From positions 10,788,001 to 10,852,000 of the forward strand of contig NC_003076.8 in NCBI RefSeq assembly GCF_000001735.4: DNA of 64,000 bases, written 5' to 3'. Of this stretch, positions 10,148-20,721 are shown in pieces. The notes below the pieces were generated by a model. It did no database searches. It was not told the origin of the DNA and saw only the letters and a program-made list of their open reading frames with translations. The translations under genes and the position numbers were made by a program. Source of the DNA: Arabidopsis thaliana. Its lineage: Eukaryota; Streptophyta; Magnoliopsida; Brassicales; Brassicaceae. Positions within the stretch are counted from its first letter, which is position 1. Each line of letters starts with the position of its first letter.

Positions 10148-12931
10148 CTTTTCTCTTTTGTAATTTGTTTGTTTCTTTAGTTTTATTTATTTTTTTTTGG
10201 TTTCAAATTGTCAAAACAGTTTCTTCTTATCCGATTGGGCAGTCTTGCATTTTAATAATATGTTCTTTTCAAGTTTTGTTGTTTTGTTAGATATTTAATT
10301 GTCTGATTATTACCCTAATGGCCCCGACAAGAGTCGTGTATTTCTATTTACAGCAAAAACTTTTGATTTATTCTGTTAGGTCACTGTTTTCTTGTAGTAT
10401 CTTAAAAAACGACAGGTCATAATACAAAAAATTATAACGATTTTTATTAACAACAGAACTAATAATAAATAAAAGGAAAAAAGTATCTGGAAATATGGTT
10501 TTAGTTATACTAATTTTTCTACTTTTTAGAACAATTTTTAGTTTATAAGATATATAGAATGGAAAAAATAATTAAAGTGTCAAACTTTTTTTTTTCTTTC
10601 TTAAAACATGTTTTTAAAAAAGGTGAGATTCGCCTACAGTTACAACGAATAATAATATTAAGATACACAAATTAAAATAGAAAAAACTGATCAGAGTCAA
10701 AAAAGAAAATTGTATCCTAGTGGACAATGGAAAACGGAGAATCTACTGCTTAACCCACCTTATCTCAATATCTTTCTTCGATCTCACAATGGCCGACACA
10801 ATGACCGAGCTACGAGAAAAAATTGTTACTATCACCAACGTCCTCTACCATAAAGGGATTTTTCGAGGTAAGGGATTTTACTCACTCTTGAGCACTCAAG
10901 ATAAATTCCAAGATTAGCGGTAAAAATCAAAAATAATCGAAAATTTTAAATTTAAAAACGATTCTTTAAGAAAGAAAAAACCGTTAGAAACGATGTAATG
11001 ATTGTAATTTTTCAGACCATTTTATAAAAAAAATAAATAATATTATTAAGAAAACAAAAATTATTAAGATTATCAGAAATGCAGTCTCCTTCACAAACTT
11101 CATTGCCTAATTGTTTACTCAAATGTGTAATATATATCGATCTTATATTCCACGTTTGAAAGGGGACGATTAGGGGTTCATATTTATAAACAACAAATGT
11201 TGGTGTATAATTGATAAAAACAGAAGAATATGAGGAGCTTAAAGTAATATTTAAAATATACATGTAATAATATTTGTTTATGCCTTATTGGATTTAATAA
11301 TATTTTTTTCAACGCTTTTTGGGGCAAATCCAAGTCAGACTGACGTGGCAAGGGGTATTTTAGTCAATTTAAATTTTGATCTGCATCACAAGAATATATA
11401 AATAATAAATATTATAGTTGTCGTCGGTTTTGTAACGTAACTTCATTTCATGGGTCCATTTAATATTCCCATTTGCATTTTACAAAGGAAAGGAGAGATC
11501 CGAGAGGAACATAATATATAGTTTTGTAAGTGAAGTTAGATTAGAGAAATGTACTAAACTTCTGATTTTTGGATAAGAATCTATCCAAATTCAAGTTGCA
11601 TATTTTGGTGGGTCCTTTATTTTTGCATATATTAGTACACTTGTGCAAAACCTTTTATCAAGAGAATATCTAGTGAGAGAGAAACATAACACTTGCAAAC
11701 CAAGTGGATGTTGGTGGTTTGACTTTGAGAATATCAGTAGTTCAACTCTATTTGAAAGAATGATTTACGTTTTATCAAAGTACGTCTCTATTACACCATT
11801 AGTAGAATTTTGTAGACTTTTCTATGTTAAAGTGGTTTAGAAAAATCTCAAACTGTATAATTTCGTGTGACATTTTGTCTTATTTTAGGAAGAATTATTA
11901 TGTAGGTTAGGTTATGAATCAATTTCTAAATCATTCTTATTTTGACCTGGTGTCATGTTTAAGGTTTATTAAAAATCCGATGAATGGACTATTCAACGGC
12001 TACACTCAGAGTTGGTCCTAAAACCCAAAATATTTTTTGCCTATAAATATTTAAAATATAGCAAAATGATGCATTGGAGACTTAAACCTATAACATGAGA
12101 AACAAAAAAACCCGGAAAAATCACTGTCCTACAAGAAATTTATAGTTTTGGTGCTTTCAAAATGAAATATATATTTTGAGGCTTAAAACCCTTAATTGTT
12201 CAGCTTTAGATTAGGACAGACAGTGGATACATTTACTTTGAAAAAGTTTGTCGATGGTAAAACTGGAACACCCCTGATTATCAGATTTTTTTTTTTGTTG
12301 TCTTACTTTCAAAAGAGTAGGTTTATCTGTTCAAGAAACTATTTCTACATTTTTTTGTGGATTTTTTTCGTGTCGTGTATGGGTTATTTATTCGTTGGTT
12401 TGTTTTTCTTTTTCCGTATAATGCTGAAAGATTTGGAAAATAGAACATTGCCAAAAAAAAAAGATATGCATGCAGCTAGGCCGGTGGGATCAATTAGTGG
12501 GCCTAATGAAACGTGTTGGCTCATACATTTGGGATATATGGCCCCATTTTTTAGCAACAAGGCTCAATAGCCACATGAAATATTTATATTTTGTTCATGT
12601 TTCTAACGAACAAATATTTGAATATCATTCGGACCACATTTTCTTGGACAGCAATGTTTGGATTGCTTAAATAATATTGAGTACTAATATTCATATTTTT
12701 TTGTGTGGCTGTGGTTTATAACATAATGTTATAGTCAATTTCGCTCAATTTGTTTGTTAATATTTTGGAGTTGTAAATAACTAAATACTAAAATAGAAAG
12801 AATTTGAAATTCTTAGCAGAGAGAGTACAAAAGCTTACTAAAAATTGTGGTTTTTAAGTTAAGAGTTTCGCCAACATATAAAGACTAAACTTATATGTGA
12901 AGTAAGGAAATGGAGTTTGAACACATACGAT
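10148..12931. other. Upstream region of bZIP63 and AT-rich intergenic DNA
   Basis: No gene is supported; the longest open frame (12196-12570) is T-rich and unlike any family. A TGACGTGGCA element (as-1/ABRE-like, a possible bZIP site) lies at 11341-11350, about 1.2 kb upstream of the bZIP63 ATG. The transcription start cannot be placed. Confidence 0.4.
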
Positions 12932-13890
12932 TAAAGCTGTCGATTGGGCAATCACCCATGGGGTTGCTCAGTCCAAATACAAATAGGCGGGTTTTGGTCC
13001 AGATCAAAAAACAAATAGTTCAATTAGTTTAAGACCAGTTTTATCCGCAGATGAAATGGGGCCGGCCATGTGGACATTGAGCTTGCATAAACTTTAATAA
13101 AAATCTAGATTTTTAATTTGGGAGAAAATCAAAGATTTAAATTTAAGGAAATTTTCCAAATGTTTAAACAAGAGGAGAGATCAAGAAGAGAGATTGAGTA
13201 TTATGTGCTTCTTCTCTTTATCGTTCACATTGATTAGAGTTAAAGTTTTCGTCTTCATTTTTGCTACTTCGCTTCAAAGAGAAGAGAGATCGAGTGTTTC
13301 CATATCCCTAAACGAGAAGAGATATCGAGTGTCTCAAGATTGATCTGTTTGACGACATGGGTATCAATCTTTCTTCCCTCTAATTACAAAGTTTATTGCT
13401 TTATTAGATAAAGCGTTTGTGGGTTTTGTTTTGAGCTTAGAAATGTTTGGGTTTTCTTAAGATCTAAGGATTTGTTCATTATTTGTAGCAATGGACTCTA
13501 ATGCATATGGTATAGAATTTTAATTCTAATTCAACTGATATCTCCTGTTTTAGTTTCGATGGATCAGTGTGTTAACTTTGTTGAGTATACGATAATAATA
13601 TGTTAAGATTTTGGATCATGCTTTTTCTCTTGGGAGAACGATGCTTATGTTTTTGTTTTGAATTTGTAATCTAATGTAGAACGAAACTACTGAGGAGGTG
13701 AAGAAGTTTAGATGTTGTGTCATTTTGGAAAGACAATGCAACCCACTTTAAAGAATTGTCATCAATGGTATGTGACATACTTAGTATTCCTATCACAATT
13801 GTGGCATCAGAGTCAGCGTTTCGCATCAAAAGTCGCGTTCTCAACAAATATCTTTTACAAACAAATGTACAAGCTTTTAAACTATCTATA
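12932..13890 (+). pseudogene. hAT transposase relic (C-terminal dimerisation domain)
   Basis: A hAT-like terminus TAAAGCTGTCGATTGGGC starts at 12932. At 13690-13870 the plus strand reads DVVSFWKDN, then [21 protein letters not shown] and SRVLNKY, the hallmark of the hAT C-terminal dimerisation domain. A frameshift lies near 13710 and the catalytic part is missing, so this is an internally deleted remnant. The right terminus was not found. Confidence 0.75.
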
Positions 13891-13994
13891 ATGGTTTACT
13901 TATTCAACACCCTCTTTTTCACTCCACATCAGTTTCTCTCTCTTCCACCTAATTTTTCAACACCCATTTCAATTTTATCCTCTACAATAGTTTT

Positions 13995-14991
13995 TCTTTG
14001 TTTTTTGATCAAAGGAGAGATTTCATTAAACCGAACTAAACCGGGATTGGTACAGAGTTGTGAATTGCAAGCTTTGCTAAAGCATCCGCCTTGCTATTCA
14101 ATTTCCTAGAAACAAAGACAAACCTAATTTGTTTAAAGGAGGAAGATAGAGATAGGATATCAAAGAGAATCCCATAGAGTTCCATCTGAGGAATCTCTGA
14201 CGATATGGCTTCAATTAACTGTTTCGAGTCAGAAGCGATTAAAAGGTTTGTGAAACCCAAACGAACGGCCGTTTGGAGTGCAAAGAGGACAGCGGTAGCT
14301 TCAGCCAGGAGTGACGATCTGATACAGTCCACCCTGACAGATCCGTGGTTGCTTGGACCCGCGCTGCAGTTTGAGAAGATCCATCCAAGGCCTGCCACTT
14401 TGAGATCGCCTATCCAAGCCGCATCGGTGTGACAGACTACAGCTCTTGGGTCCTGTTGGGGAAGATGTTGCCGCTGTGAGAGTTGAGGGGTTAGGCTGGT
14501 GGGAGCTTGAGAACGGTTCCATTCATGAGCCAGGGATATGGCTTGAGTAAGGGTTTCGCCTGGGTTGGTTCGTTTGTCATTGAAGATCCGTTGGTTACGG
14601 GTGATCCAGATTGACCATATTATCCAGGGATATAGTGGTCCAACATTTACTCCACAAGGGGGAAGACAGGTATGGGTTTTTGCCTTTTCGATAAAGGCTT
14701 GGAGTGAGGTAAAGGTAGCCGGATCTAGATGTTTCTGGAAAGATGCATGATCCCAAATCCAGGTTGCGAACTGGCACTTAACGAATAAATGAAAGGGAGT
14801 TTCTGCCTCACCACAAAAAGGACAATTTGCCTCGACTCTTAAACCCCGCAACCGGAGGTTTTCCCCCGCAGGTAAAGCCCCTCTCATAGCTTTCCACAGA
14901 AGGAATTTTGTTTTAGGTGATGATTTCAAGTTCCAGATTTCTGAAGACCATTTGAATTCAGGACCTGCAGGTGCTGGTTGGTGGGCGAGGG
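13995..14991 (-). mobile_element. 5'-truncated LINE insertion with 10-bp target duplication
   Basis: CAATAGTTTT occurs at 13985-13994 and 14992-15001 and brackets a minus-strand segment that ends, on that strand, in the A-rich GATCAAAAAACAAAGAAAAA. This is the pattern of target-primed reverse transcription with 5' truncation. The segment encodes only the C-terminal part of ORF2 (next entry). Confidence 0.88.
14036..14991 (-). pseudogene. LINE ORF2 C-terminus: zinc-binding region and RNase H
   Basis: An open frame of about 297 codons (extending to the 5' break) shows FLLWKAMRGALP, then CPFCGEAETPFHLFVKC (zf-RVT zinc finger), then an RNase H domain: VCHTDAAW (first Asp), LLAEATAVLFAL (Glu), LIASDSKQLIEA (Asp) and [15 protein letters not shown] (last Asp). 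The four acidic catalytic positions are present. The endonuclease and reverse transcriptase are absent because of 5' truncation. It has no stop before the natural end, which suggests a fairly recent copy, but it cannot act alone. Confidence 0.9.
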
Positions 14992-15001
14992 CAATAGTTT
15001 T

Positions 15002-15473
15002 GTTTAATAAATTTCAACACTCTACCATTTTTATTTTATTTTATTTTATATTCCTTTTTATTTATGTTTTCTACTTTTATAATTATATATTAATAACGAT
15101 TAGCGATAAAATAAAATAAAAATAATTAAGAGTTAATAATATATAAATTTTAGATTTTTATTTTCTTTTCCAAATAATATATAAAGACAATATATAGATA
15201 TTCATTATGAAGATAAATAAAGTTCAGAAACATAAAATGCAATATATGTTGGTGAAGAAATTTGTTGAAAAAACCATAATTTGGTATATTTTAGAGTTGG
15301 TTGGAAAACTGATTTTGAAATTGATATTTGTTGGGATTTGGATAGTTAAAAATGTTATTAGAAGAATTATGGGTGTTTAAAGGGTTATTATTGACATGTT
15401 GGGATCCATTTTATAAAAAGAAGAATTTTTTTTGTCAAAATCATATGAAACAAGTATCTATTTATATAGAGTA
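15002..15473. other. AT-rich intergenic DNA
   Basis: No gene or repeat boundary is clear between the LINE target duplication and the Helitron 3' end. Confidence 0.4.
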
Positions 15474-15500
15474 CTAGATCTTGAATCGCACGTACGTGCG
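15474..15500 (-). other. Helitron 3' terminus with hairpin
   Basis: CTAG (15474-15477) lies at the minus-strand 3' end, with the palindrome CGCACGTACGTGCG at 15487-15500. Confidence 0.85.
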
Positions 15501-16219
15501 GAGTGTATATATAAAGCATATGATTTATATTTAGTAGTATTTTAAATGAATTTTTTTTTGTAATAAAAATTAGATAAAAGTATAGATGAAAGAATAATAG
15601 CATAGTAAATAAGAATATTTGTACACAAATTGATTTTCTGTTTGATTAATCATACATTACGAAGAGCATGTGTAGTTATTAATATATGTAACACTTAGCA
15701 TAATAGGCAAATATTAGAAAATTATATAAGTAGTAAGGTTTGGTGCAAAACAAACACAATTACAGTATTTATGTTTTTTTGTGAAACATAAGTCATGTGT
15801 TTAAATAGATACAATATTTTCCTAAAACTTTCAAATAAAACTATATTAAAATTATTAAAAAATAATACATGTAATTTGTCATGAACCTCTAAAGTCTAAA
15901 CGCATCTTTTTTTGTGTGGCCCAATATCAATATTTAGACCGGAGATTTTTTTTTTTATGGGCCGTGATTAATGTTTTAGATGAGCTAAATGACATTATTG
16001 GATTCATTTGTTGAATTGTATTTATTTAATTAATGAATTTTATTTGTAGTTATCTGGACATCTATTTTTTATTTCAACACTAGTTCATTCCGAGCTACAC
16101 CCGATATATTTTATTAAAGAAGACTTCAAATTAATTTAGTTGATATTGGTACATGATTAAGATTAAATCGGGAATCTATATTAGTTGATGTTGCCTCTCC
16201 TAAGAATTTTTTAAGTTAG

Positions 16220-17000
16220 CTGATGCGATGGTATATCTTTAGGCTAATTCTTACATTGGTTTCAAAAACAGGTTGATCTTTTGTTTGCTGATTTGTCTAT
16301 TATCATTTTTTGAGTTATATATCTATTTAAGGCCCTGAATGTTTTGTAGTTTTTTTTAATTGATTTTAGTTTCTGGGTTTTGGATTTTGGTTTTTGATTT
16401 TTGTAGTTTTTGATTTTTCATGTAGATTTTAGTTTTTACAAAATCCTGAATGGAAATTTATTTAATTTTTAGTTTTTCTATATAAAAAATAAATGTCGCG
16501 TAAATTATTTTAAAAAACCCACAAAACTTGGTTTTAACAAATAAGTAAAATCTACTAAAATCTGGTTTTCCTACTTTTTAAGAAATCTACTTTTTGCAGA
16601 ATTATGAATGGATAATTATTTGGTTTTTGCAAAATCAAAATCCAAAACTACTCCAAAAATTACAACCATTCAAGGCCTAAATTGTCTTCTAAATTGGATT
16701 TTACATGTATGAGAAATTCTTTGAGAATAATGAAAAGGATTTTCTTCTTTAGCTCTTGTTTGAAACCATTTAGTAATATTGTTATTTGGTTTGTGGGAAT
16801 CGTTGTTTTAGTTTATTTTTGTTTTTTTCCTAGTTAGTTTAGTTGGTTATTTCTTTAACGAATTCTTTGATATTTTGTTATGAGCAATTTCTAAGTTTTA
16901 ATATGTTTACTATTGTTAGCTATGAATTTTGAACGGCAGTTTCATCATTATGATTATGATAAGTAAATTGAAAAATGTATGTGTTGCAGCTAAAATAGTG
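16220..17000 (-). repeat. Direct repeat with 19729-20075 (Helitron-internal)
   Basis: Blocks such as ACATTGGTTT, GTTATTTGGTTTGTGGGA, TATGAGCA and AAATGTATGTGTTGCA occur in the same order at 16.2-17.0 kb and at 19.73-20.08 kb. This copy is interrupted by the MITE at 16331-16677. Confidence 0.7.
16331..16677. mobile_element. Tourist-like (PIF/Harbinger) MITE
   Basis: The 347-bp element has ends GGCCCTGAATGTTTTGTAG and, inverted, GGCCTTGAATGGTTGTAA. TAA flanks it at 16328-16330 and 16678-16680, the 3-bp duplication typical of PIF/Harbinger. It is AT-rich and non-coding. The homologous Helitron copy at 19.8 kb lacks it, which confirms it as an insertion. Confidence 0.85.
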
Positions 17001-17019
17001 AAAGAGTAGCCAAAAGTCG

Positions 17020-17382
17020 ACATAATTGAAACTCCTTATTTTAGGCTTATTTTGTGTATGTCAGATAGCCTCATTAGCAGATAAATAACTACAATCGAAG
17101 AAAATACTCTGTTCTTGAATTTCAATCATTTCTTTTACAACCCTTGTTGTATCTTGAGTATTGGAGGTTGTGGTTTTGCTTTTGTCGATTAAAATGGTTG
17201 CTTTATCCACTTCTTTTGTAACATATTTGAAGAGATATTTGATAGCATTTGAAGTATTACACCATTCCACATTTTTGAGGTTGTAAATGGAGTCACACTT
17301 AAAACCCTTTTGGTAGTGGAATCGCCGGTTTGCAGATATGAATCCTTGCACTACGTTTAATTGTAGAATGAATGATTAGTTT
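17020..17382 (-). pseudogene. Chimeric Helitron fragment: RPA N-terminus joined to Rep, then PIF1
   Basis: On the minus strand, 17382-17278 matches the start of the RPA-like gene at 27595-27485 (ISANRRFHYQKGFK against ISTNRLFRYQESLK). It then runs in frame into NVEWCNTSNAIKYLFKYV and FDCSYLSANEA, which is the Helitron Rep helicase-like domain. At 17057-17021 comes a 37-base stretch nearly identical to 25455-25419 inside the PIF1 helicase. The pieces keep the order RPA, Rep, PIF1, so internal deletions of a full Helitron explain them. No useful protein is expected. Confidence 0.8.
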
Positions 17383-18541
17383 GGATTCGTGTTGGGTATG
17401 TATATTGACCATATAATAGACATACCTAAGAGTCGATGAGCAGTAATTCACAACCCATAAATATGTTGTCTTTTTTGAAATTGCGGGCTGCCTAGTAATG
17501 AATTAGTCGGAGTAAGACTTCTTTCTCACTGAAATCTACATCAATATCAACAAAATTCTGAAAGCTGAATGGTTGGAGAGACTCTTGAGCTTTATTTAGT
17601 GTCATACTTTGATTGTATTGAGAGGTCGTTTTTTTTTTTTTTTCTCTGTGTGTTGAGGGAGATTTTGTTTTATAATGAAACCCAAAGAGATGTGAATGAA
17701 GATAGTGGCCATTGAAGTAGATGTCTCGGGAGTAAAGATGCGGAGGGGATAATGTTGAGGAAGTGGAGGTTTGGTAACAGTGGCGATTTTGGTTTTTTTA
17801 TTTATTAGGAATCTGAAGCGATATAACTTCAGAGGTTAGAGATGATGGGGAGAGTTGACGATGAAGGGTCTGTGTTTTATTAGTGTAGACTTACTTTTTT
17901 GGGGTCTACAATTTTAAGAGATACAGGTATTTGTTTGGGCCAAGTTTTTTAATTAGCAGATTGGCCCATTGGAACTCTTGTCGTGTAGTATTTTTTATGG
18001 TTTTATTGGCATGCGTTTTTGTTTTTCCAAATGAATACCTGCTGATGGTAATATTTGTTTATTAATTCAACTGTTTAACTAATTAGATGTTTTTTTGGCA
18101 AATTCCGACTGCTAAATTTATGATTTATGTTTTACCATACCTCCAAATTGAATTTTATTTTTATGAACTTGATTTTGTTTTTTGATTAATTGAGTTAGGT
18201 CTATAATATAATTTTGGTCGTTTTCTTAACTCATTGATCATTTTTTAAATAAATGTTTATATGAAAAGTAGATTATATCCAGTGTACATTTAATTTTGGT
18301 TTTCTAATTAATTATTTTTTGGGATTGAAATATTTTCATTTGTATTTTTATTGGATGGCTTATTTTATTTTTTTGATGGTGTTTGTGTTGATTTGGATTT
18401 GGTTCAAAAAAAGTTTCCGATTTTGAAACGTTTAAGTTTTTATTTTGGTTTCTAATTTGCTAAATACTGAGGTTTTTCTATGCATGACTTGAAAGTAAAT
18501 GTTGGTAATAAGACTATTGATTTCAATTTGTTGTAATGAAG

Positions 18542-18814
18542 CTAAAGATATGTTGTCTTACATATTGGACAATTTTTCTTTGCATACAACCAAGTCACTA
18601 TACATTCATGGTGGTAGATGTGGTTACATGCTAGGTTGTTGATAATATCCCTTCCTTTGATTGTTTCTAGGCAAATAGCGCAGTATTCATTTTCCTCCAA
18701 TGTGGTTGGTACTCTTTTGGCTGTTTCTAGATGGGGAATGAGTACGTCGGTGTCAATTCTAGAAGTAGCTTGGAAGTTGTAATCAGTAACCTTGAAGTAT
18801 ATAATAATGGCCAT
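18542..18814 (-). CDS. Small RING-H2 zinc-finger protein inside the Helitron
   Basis: From the first in-frame ATG (18814) the product is 90 residues. The frame is open further upstream, to about 18960, but has no other ATG. The C-terminal RING-H2 has all eight ligands: CAICLE, then CNHIYHHEC, then CPICKTTYL. RING-H2 proteins usually act as E3 ubiquitin ligases that recruit an E2 enzyme. The N-terminal part is not recognised. It lies on the coding strand of the Helitron and has no stop, so it may be a captured host gene or gene fragment. Expression is unknown. Confidence 0.65.
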   Translation of the reverse strand: MAIIIYFKVTDYNFQATSRIDTDVLIPHLETAKRVPTTLEENEYCAICLETIKGRDIINNLACNHIYHHECIVTWLYAKKNCPICKTTYL

Positions 18815-19374
18815 ACTTCTCTGACTTTCTGTTGATATGTGGATTGGTGTAGAAATTGGATGAACATTGACGTTATTCTTGTTGCGTTGCTCTCTTGAAT
18901 ACACCCTCCATAGTGTGTGATGGTCTTTGACAATCTTCTTTAAGATGGGTTTTGGATTACATAATTATGCCGTTACTGGACTCTCTGTATTGTTAATAGT
19001 GGATTAGTTAGTTTTTTGTAATGTGAAAGTGGACAATTAAATTTAAGGTTATTTATATTTTATTCTTATCTTCTTATTAAGAAACGTAGCAGACACAAAT
19101 CTGGGATTTTTAGTCGACTGTTATTTTATAGGCGTTCTGGAATGCCGGCGCGGACCGAAGGATGATGTTTATTAGCTAGAAAAATCATTCATTCTATATG
19201 GGTAGATCTATATATGGGCCAATAGTTAAGTTATGTAATATATCATTTTTTTGGTTAACGAAAATCCATGTCATTTGTAAATGGTCCTTCTCATTTAACG
19301 GTATTTTGGATAATCAAATTGGGGTTTTTATATTTTGAGTTAGAATCAAACGTGCATAAAGTCTGCGCTGTTTT

Positions 19375-19545
19375 TTTTTTTGAATACCAGAAGGTTCGGG
19401 GTCAAAGCCCGTAATCCCCCCGAGCCCGAAACCACATCATGTAATATTATTTTCGTCCCAAGCGTCACTCGAGCCGACGACCTCTAAGCTTCGCGTAAGG
19501 TCTTTACCAATTGAGCTAACGACCTCTAACCTTCGCTTCGTTTTT
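19375..19545 (-). mobile_element. tRNA-derived SINE
   Basis: On the minus strand the head reads GTTAGCTCAATTGGTAAAG (A box), then GTCGGCTCGAGTGACG (B box-like). A body follows and a run of 11 A ends at the left. This is the Pol III-promoter and A-tail layout of plant SINEs. A target duplication was not clear. Confidence 0.75.
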
Positions 19546-19728
19546 TGACTGTAGTGTTTTTTGCTTTTTGATTTTGTTTCCTGGTGAGTGCCTAATTCTT
19601 TGTTTATCTGTTAATTTCGTTAGGGGCAATTTTTCGTTTTTGGTGTGGGTATTTTGCATCAATTGGAGTGAGTAGAAGGAGAGGATTGATTGATTTGGTG
19701 TTCCAATTCTACCAACCGGAAAGGATTA

Positions 19729-20075
19729 GAAGCGATGATGTATCTTCAGACCAACTATTACATTGGTTTTGAAAGAATAGGTTTGTCTTCTGTTTGCTAA
19801 TTTGTAATTGTCATTAATTCAGACTTTATATCTATTTTAACCGTTTGGTAATATCGTTATTTGGTTTGTGGGATTCGGTGTGTTTTAAAATTTCTATTTA
19901 CTTGGTAATTTGTTTTAGGAATTATTTTATATTGCTTTATGAGCAGTTTGCGAGTTAGGCGAGTTTCAATTTTTCGTAATTTCCTTTTGGCTATGAATCT
20001 GAAATGGAAGTTTGATATATGTAATAAGTAAATAGGTAAATGTATGTGTTGCACCTAAAGTAGTTTAACAATTGG
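19729..20075 (-). repeat. Second copy of the 16.2-17.0 kb Helitron segment
   Basis: It shares ordered blocks with 16220-17000 and lacks the MITE insertion. It suggests tandem or nested related Helitrons. Confidence 0.65.
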
Positions 20076-20358
20076 TAAAAGTCGATAATTGTTCCCAAGG
20101 AAATAAACATATTCTGCCAAGTTAATATCTTTCTTCTTTAAGACTTGATGGTTGAAGTTTAGAATGATTCCATACATCCTCGTGAGTGAATCTGGCAATG
20201 GAAAGAGTATAAATCTTAATCTAGACTGAAATTTCACAGATTGCATGAAAATTTCTATGTGATTCTTTTCACCATCGTATTTTCTATTTGGAATGACTTA
20301 CCATGGGATGATTTGATGCTGTAGCTGTGTTTTCTAGCTCCATTGAATTACAACCTGA

Positions 20359-20634
20359 TGTTGAGATAAGCTTGAAGTAACTTGAGGAATAAGTTAAAGA
20401 GAAGATAATGTCAAAATATATTTAGGAGTTATCTAATATATTTTGTATTGTGATTTGGAGTTATCTAAAGTTCTATATATAAGGAGATGCAAGGGTGTTG
20501 CATTACTTATGAGTTTTGAGATTAAGAACTTTGTAAGGATTAGGTTTTGAGTTAGTTTCCTAAATCACTAAAGAAAGAGTCATTATTTACATTGTGCTTG
20601 ATCTAAGGAATTGTACAAAGGGTCTTATTCAATA
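20359..20634 (+). repeat. 5' LTR of the Copia element
   Basis: It begins TGTTGAGATAAGC and ends TTATTCAATA; the end is probably an altered TCAACA. From 20426 on it aligns to the 3' LTR with about six differences over roughly 209 bases by my count. TATATATAAGG (near 20477) is a likely TATA box. Confidence 0.9.
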
Positions 20635-20637
20635 AAG

Positions 20638-20649
20638 TGGTATCAGAGC
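20638..20649 (+). other. Primer-binding site (initiator tRNA-Met)
   Basis: TGGTATCAGAGC lies three bases after the 5' LTR. It is the usual Copia primer-binding site for initiator tRNA-Met. Confidence 0.92.
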
Positions 20650-20721
20650 ATAAACAAATTGAATTAAGAACCCTAGACGTGTGTTGTATTGAATTGACGG
20701 TCCGATCAAAAGCTGCAAAAT

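Noticed and set aside
14205..14750. Plus-strand ORFs over the LINE
   Set aside because: Antisense to the RNase H frame, which has clear catalytic motifs.
18727..18933. 68-residue frame overlapping the RING-H2 gene
   Set aside because: Out of frame with the RING domain and without recognisable features.
19140..19190. Possible Helitron 3' end near GCCGGCGCGG ... TTAGCTAG
   Set aside because: The GC-rich block is not a clear hairpin and lies too far from the CTAG.
19375..19545. Functional tRNA gene
   Set aside because: A and B boxes are present but the arms do not pair as a tRNA, and an A-tail follows; better explained as a SINE. The same holds for 2751-2815 and 52195-52290.
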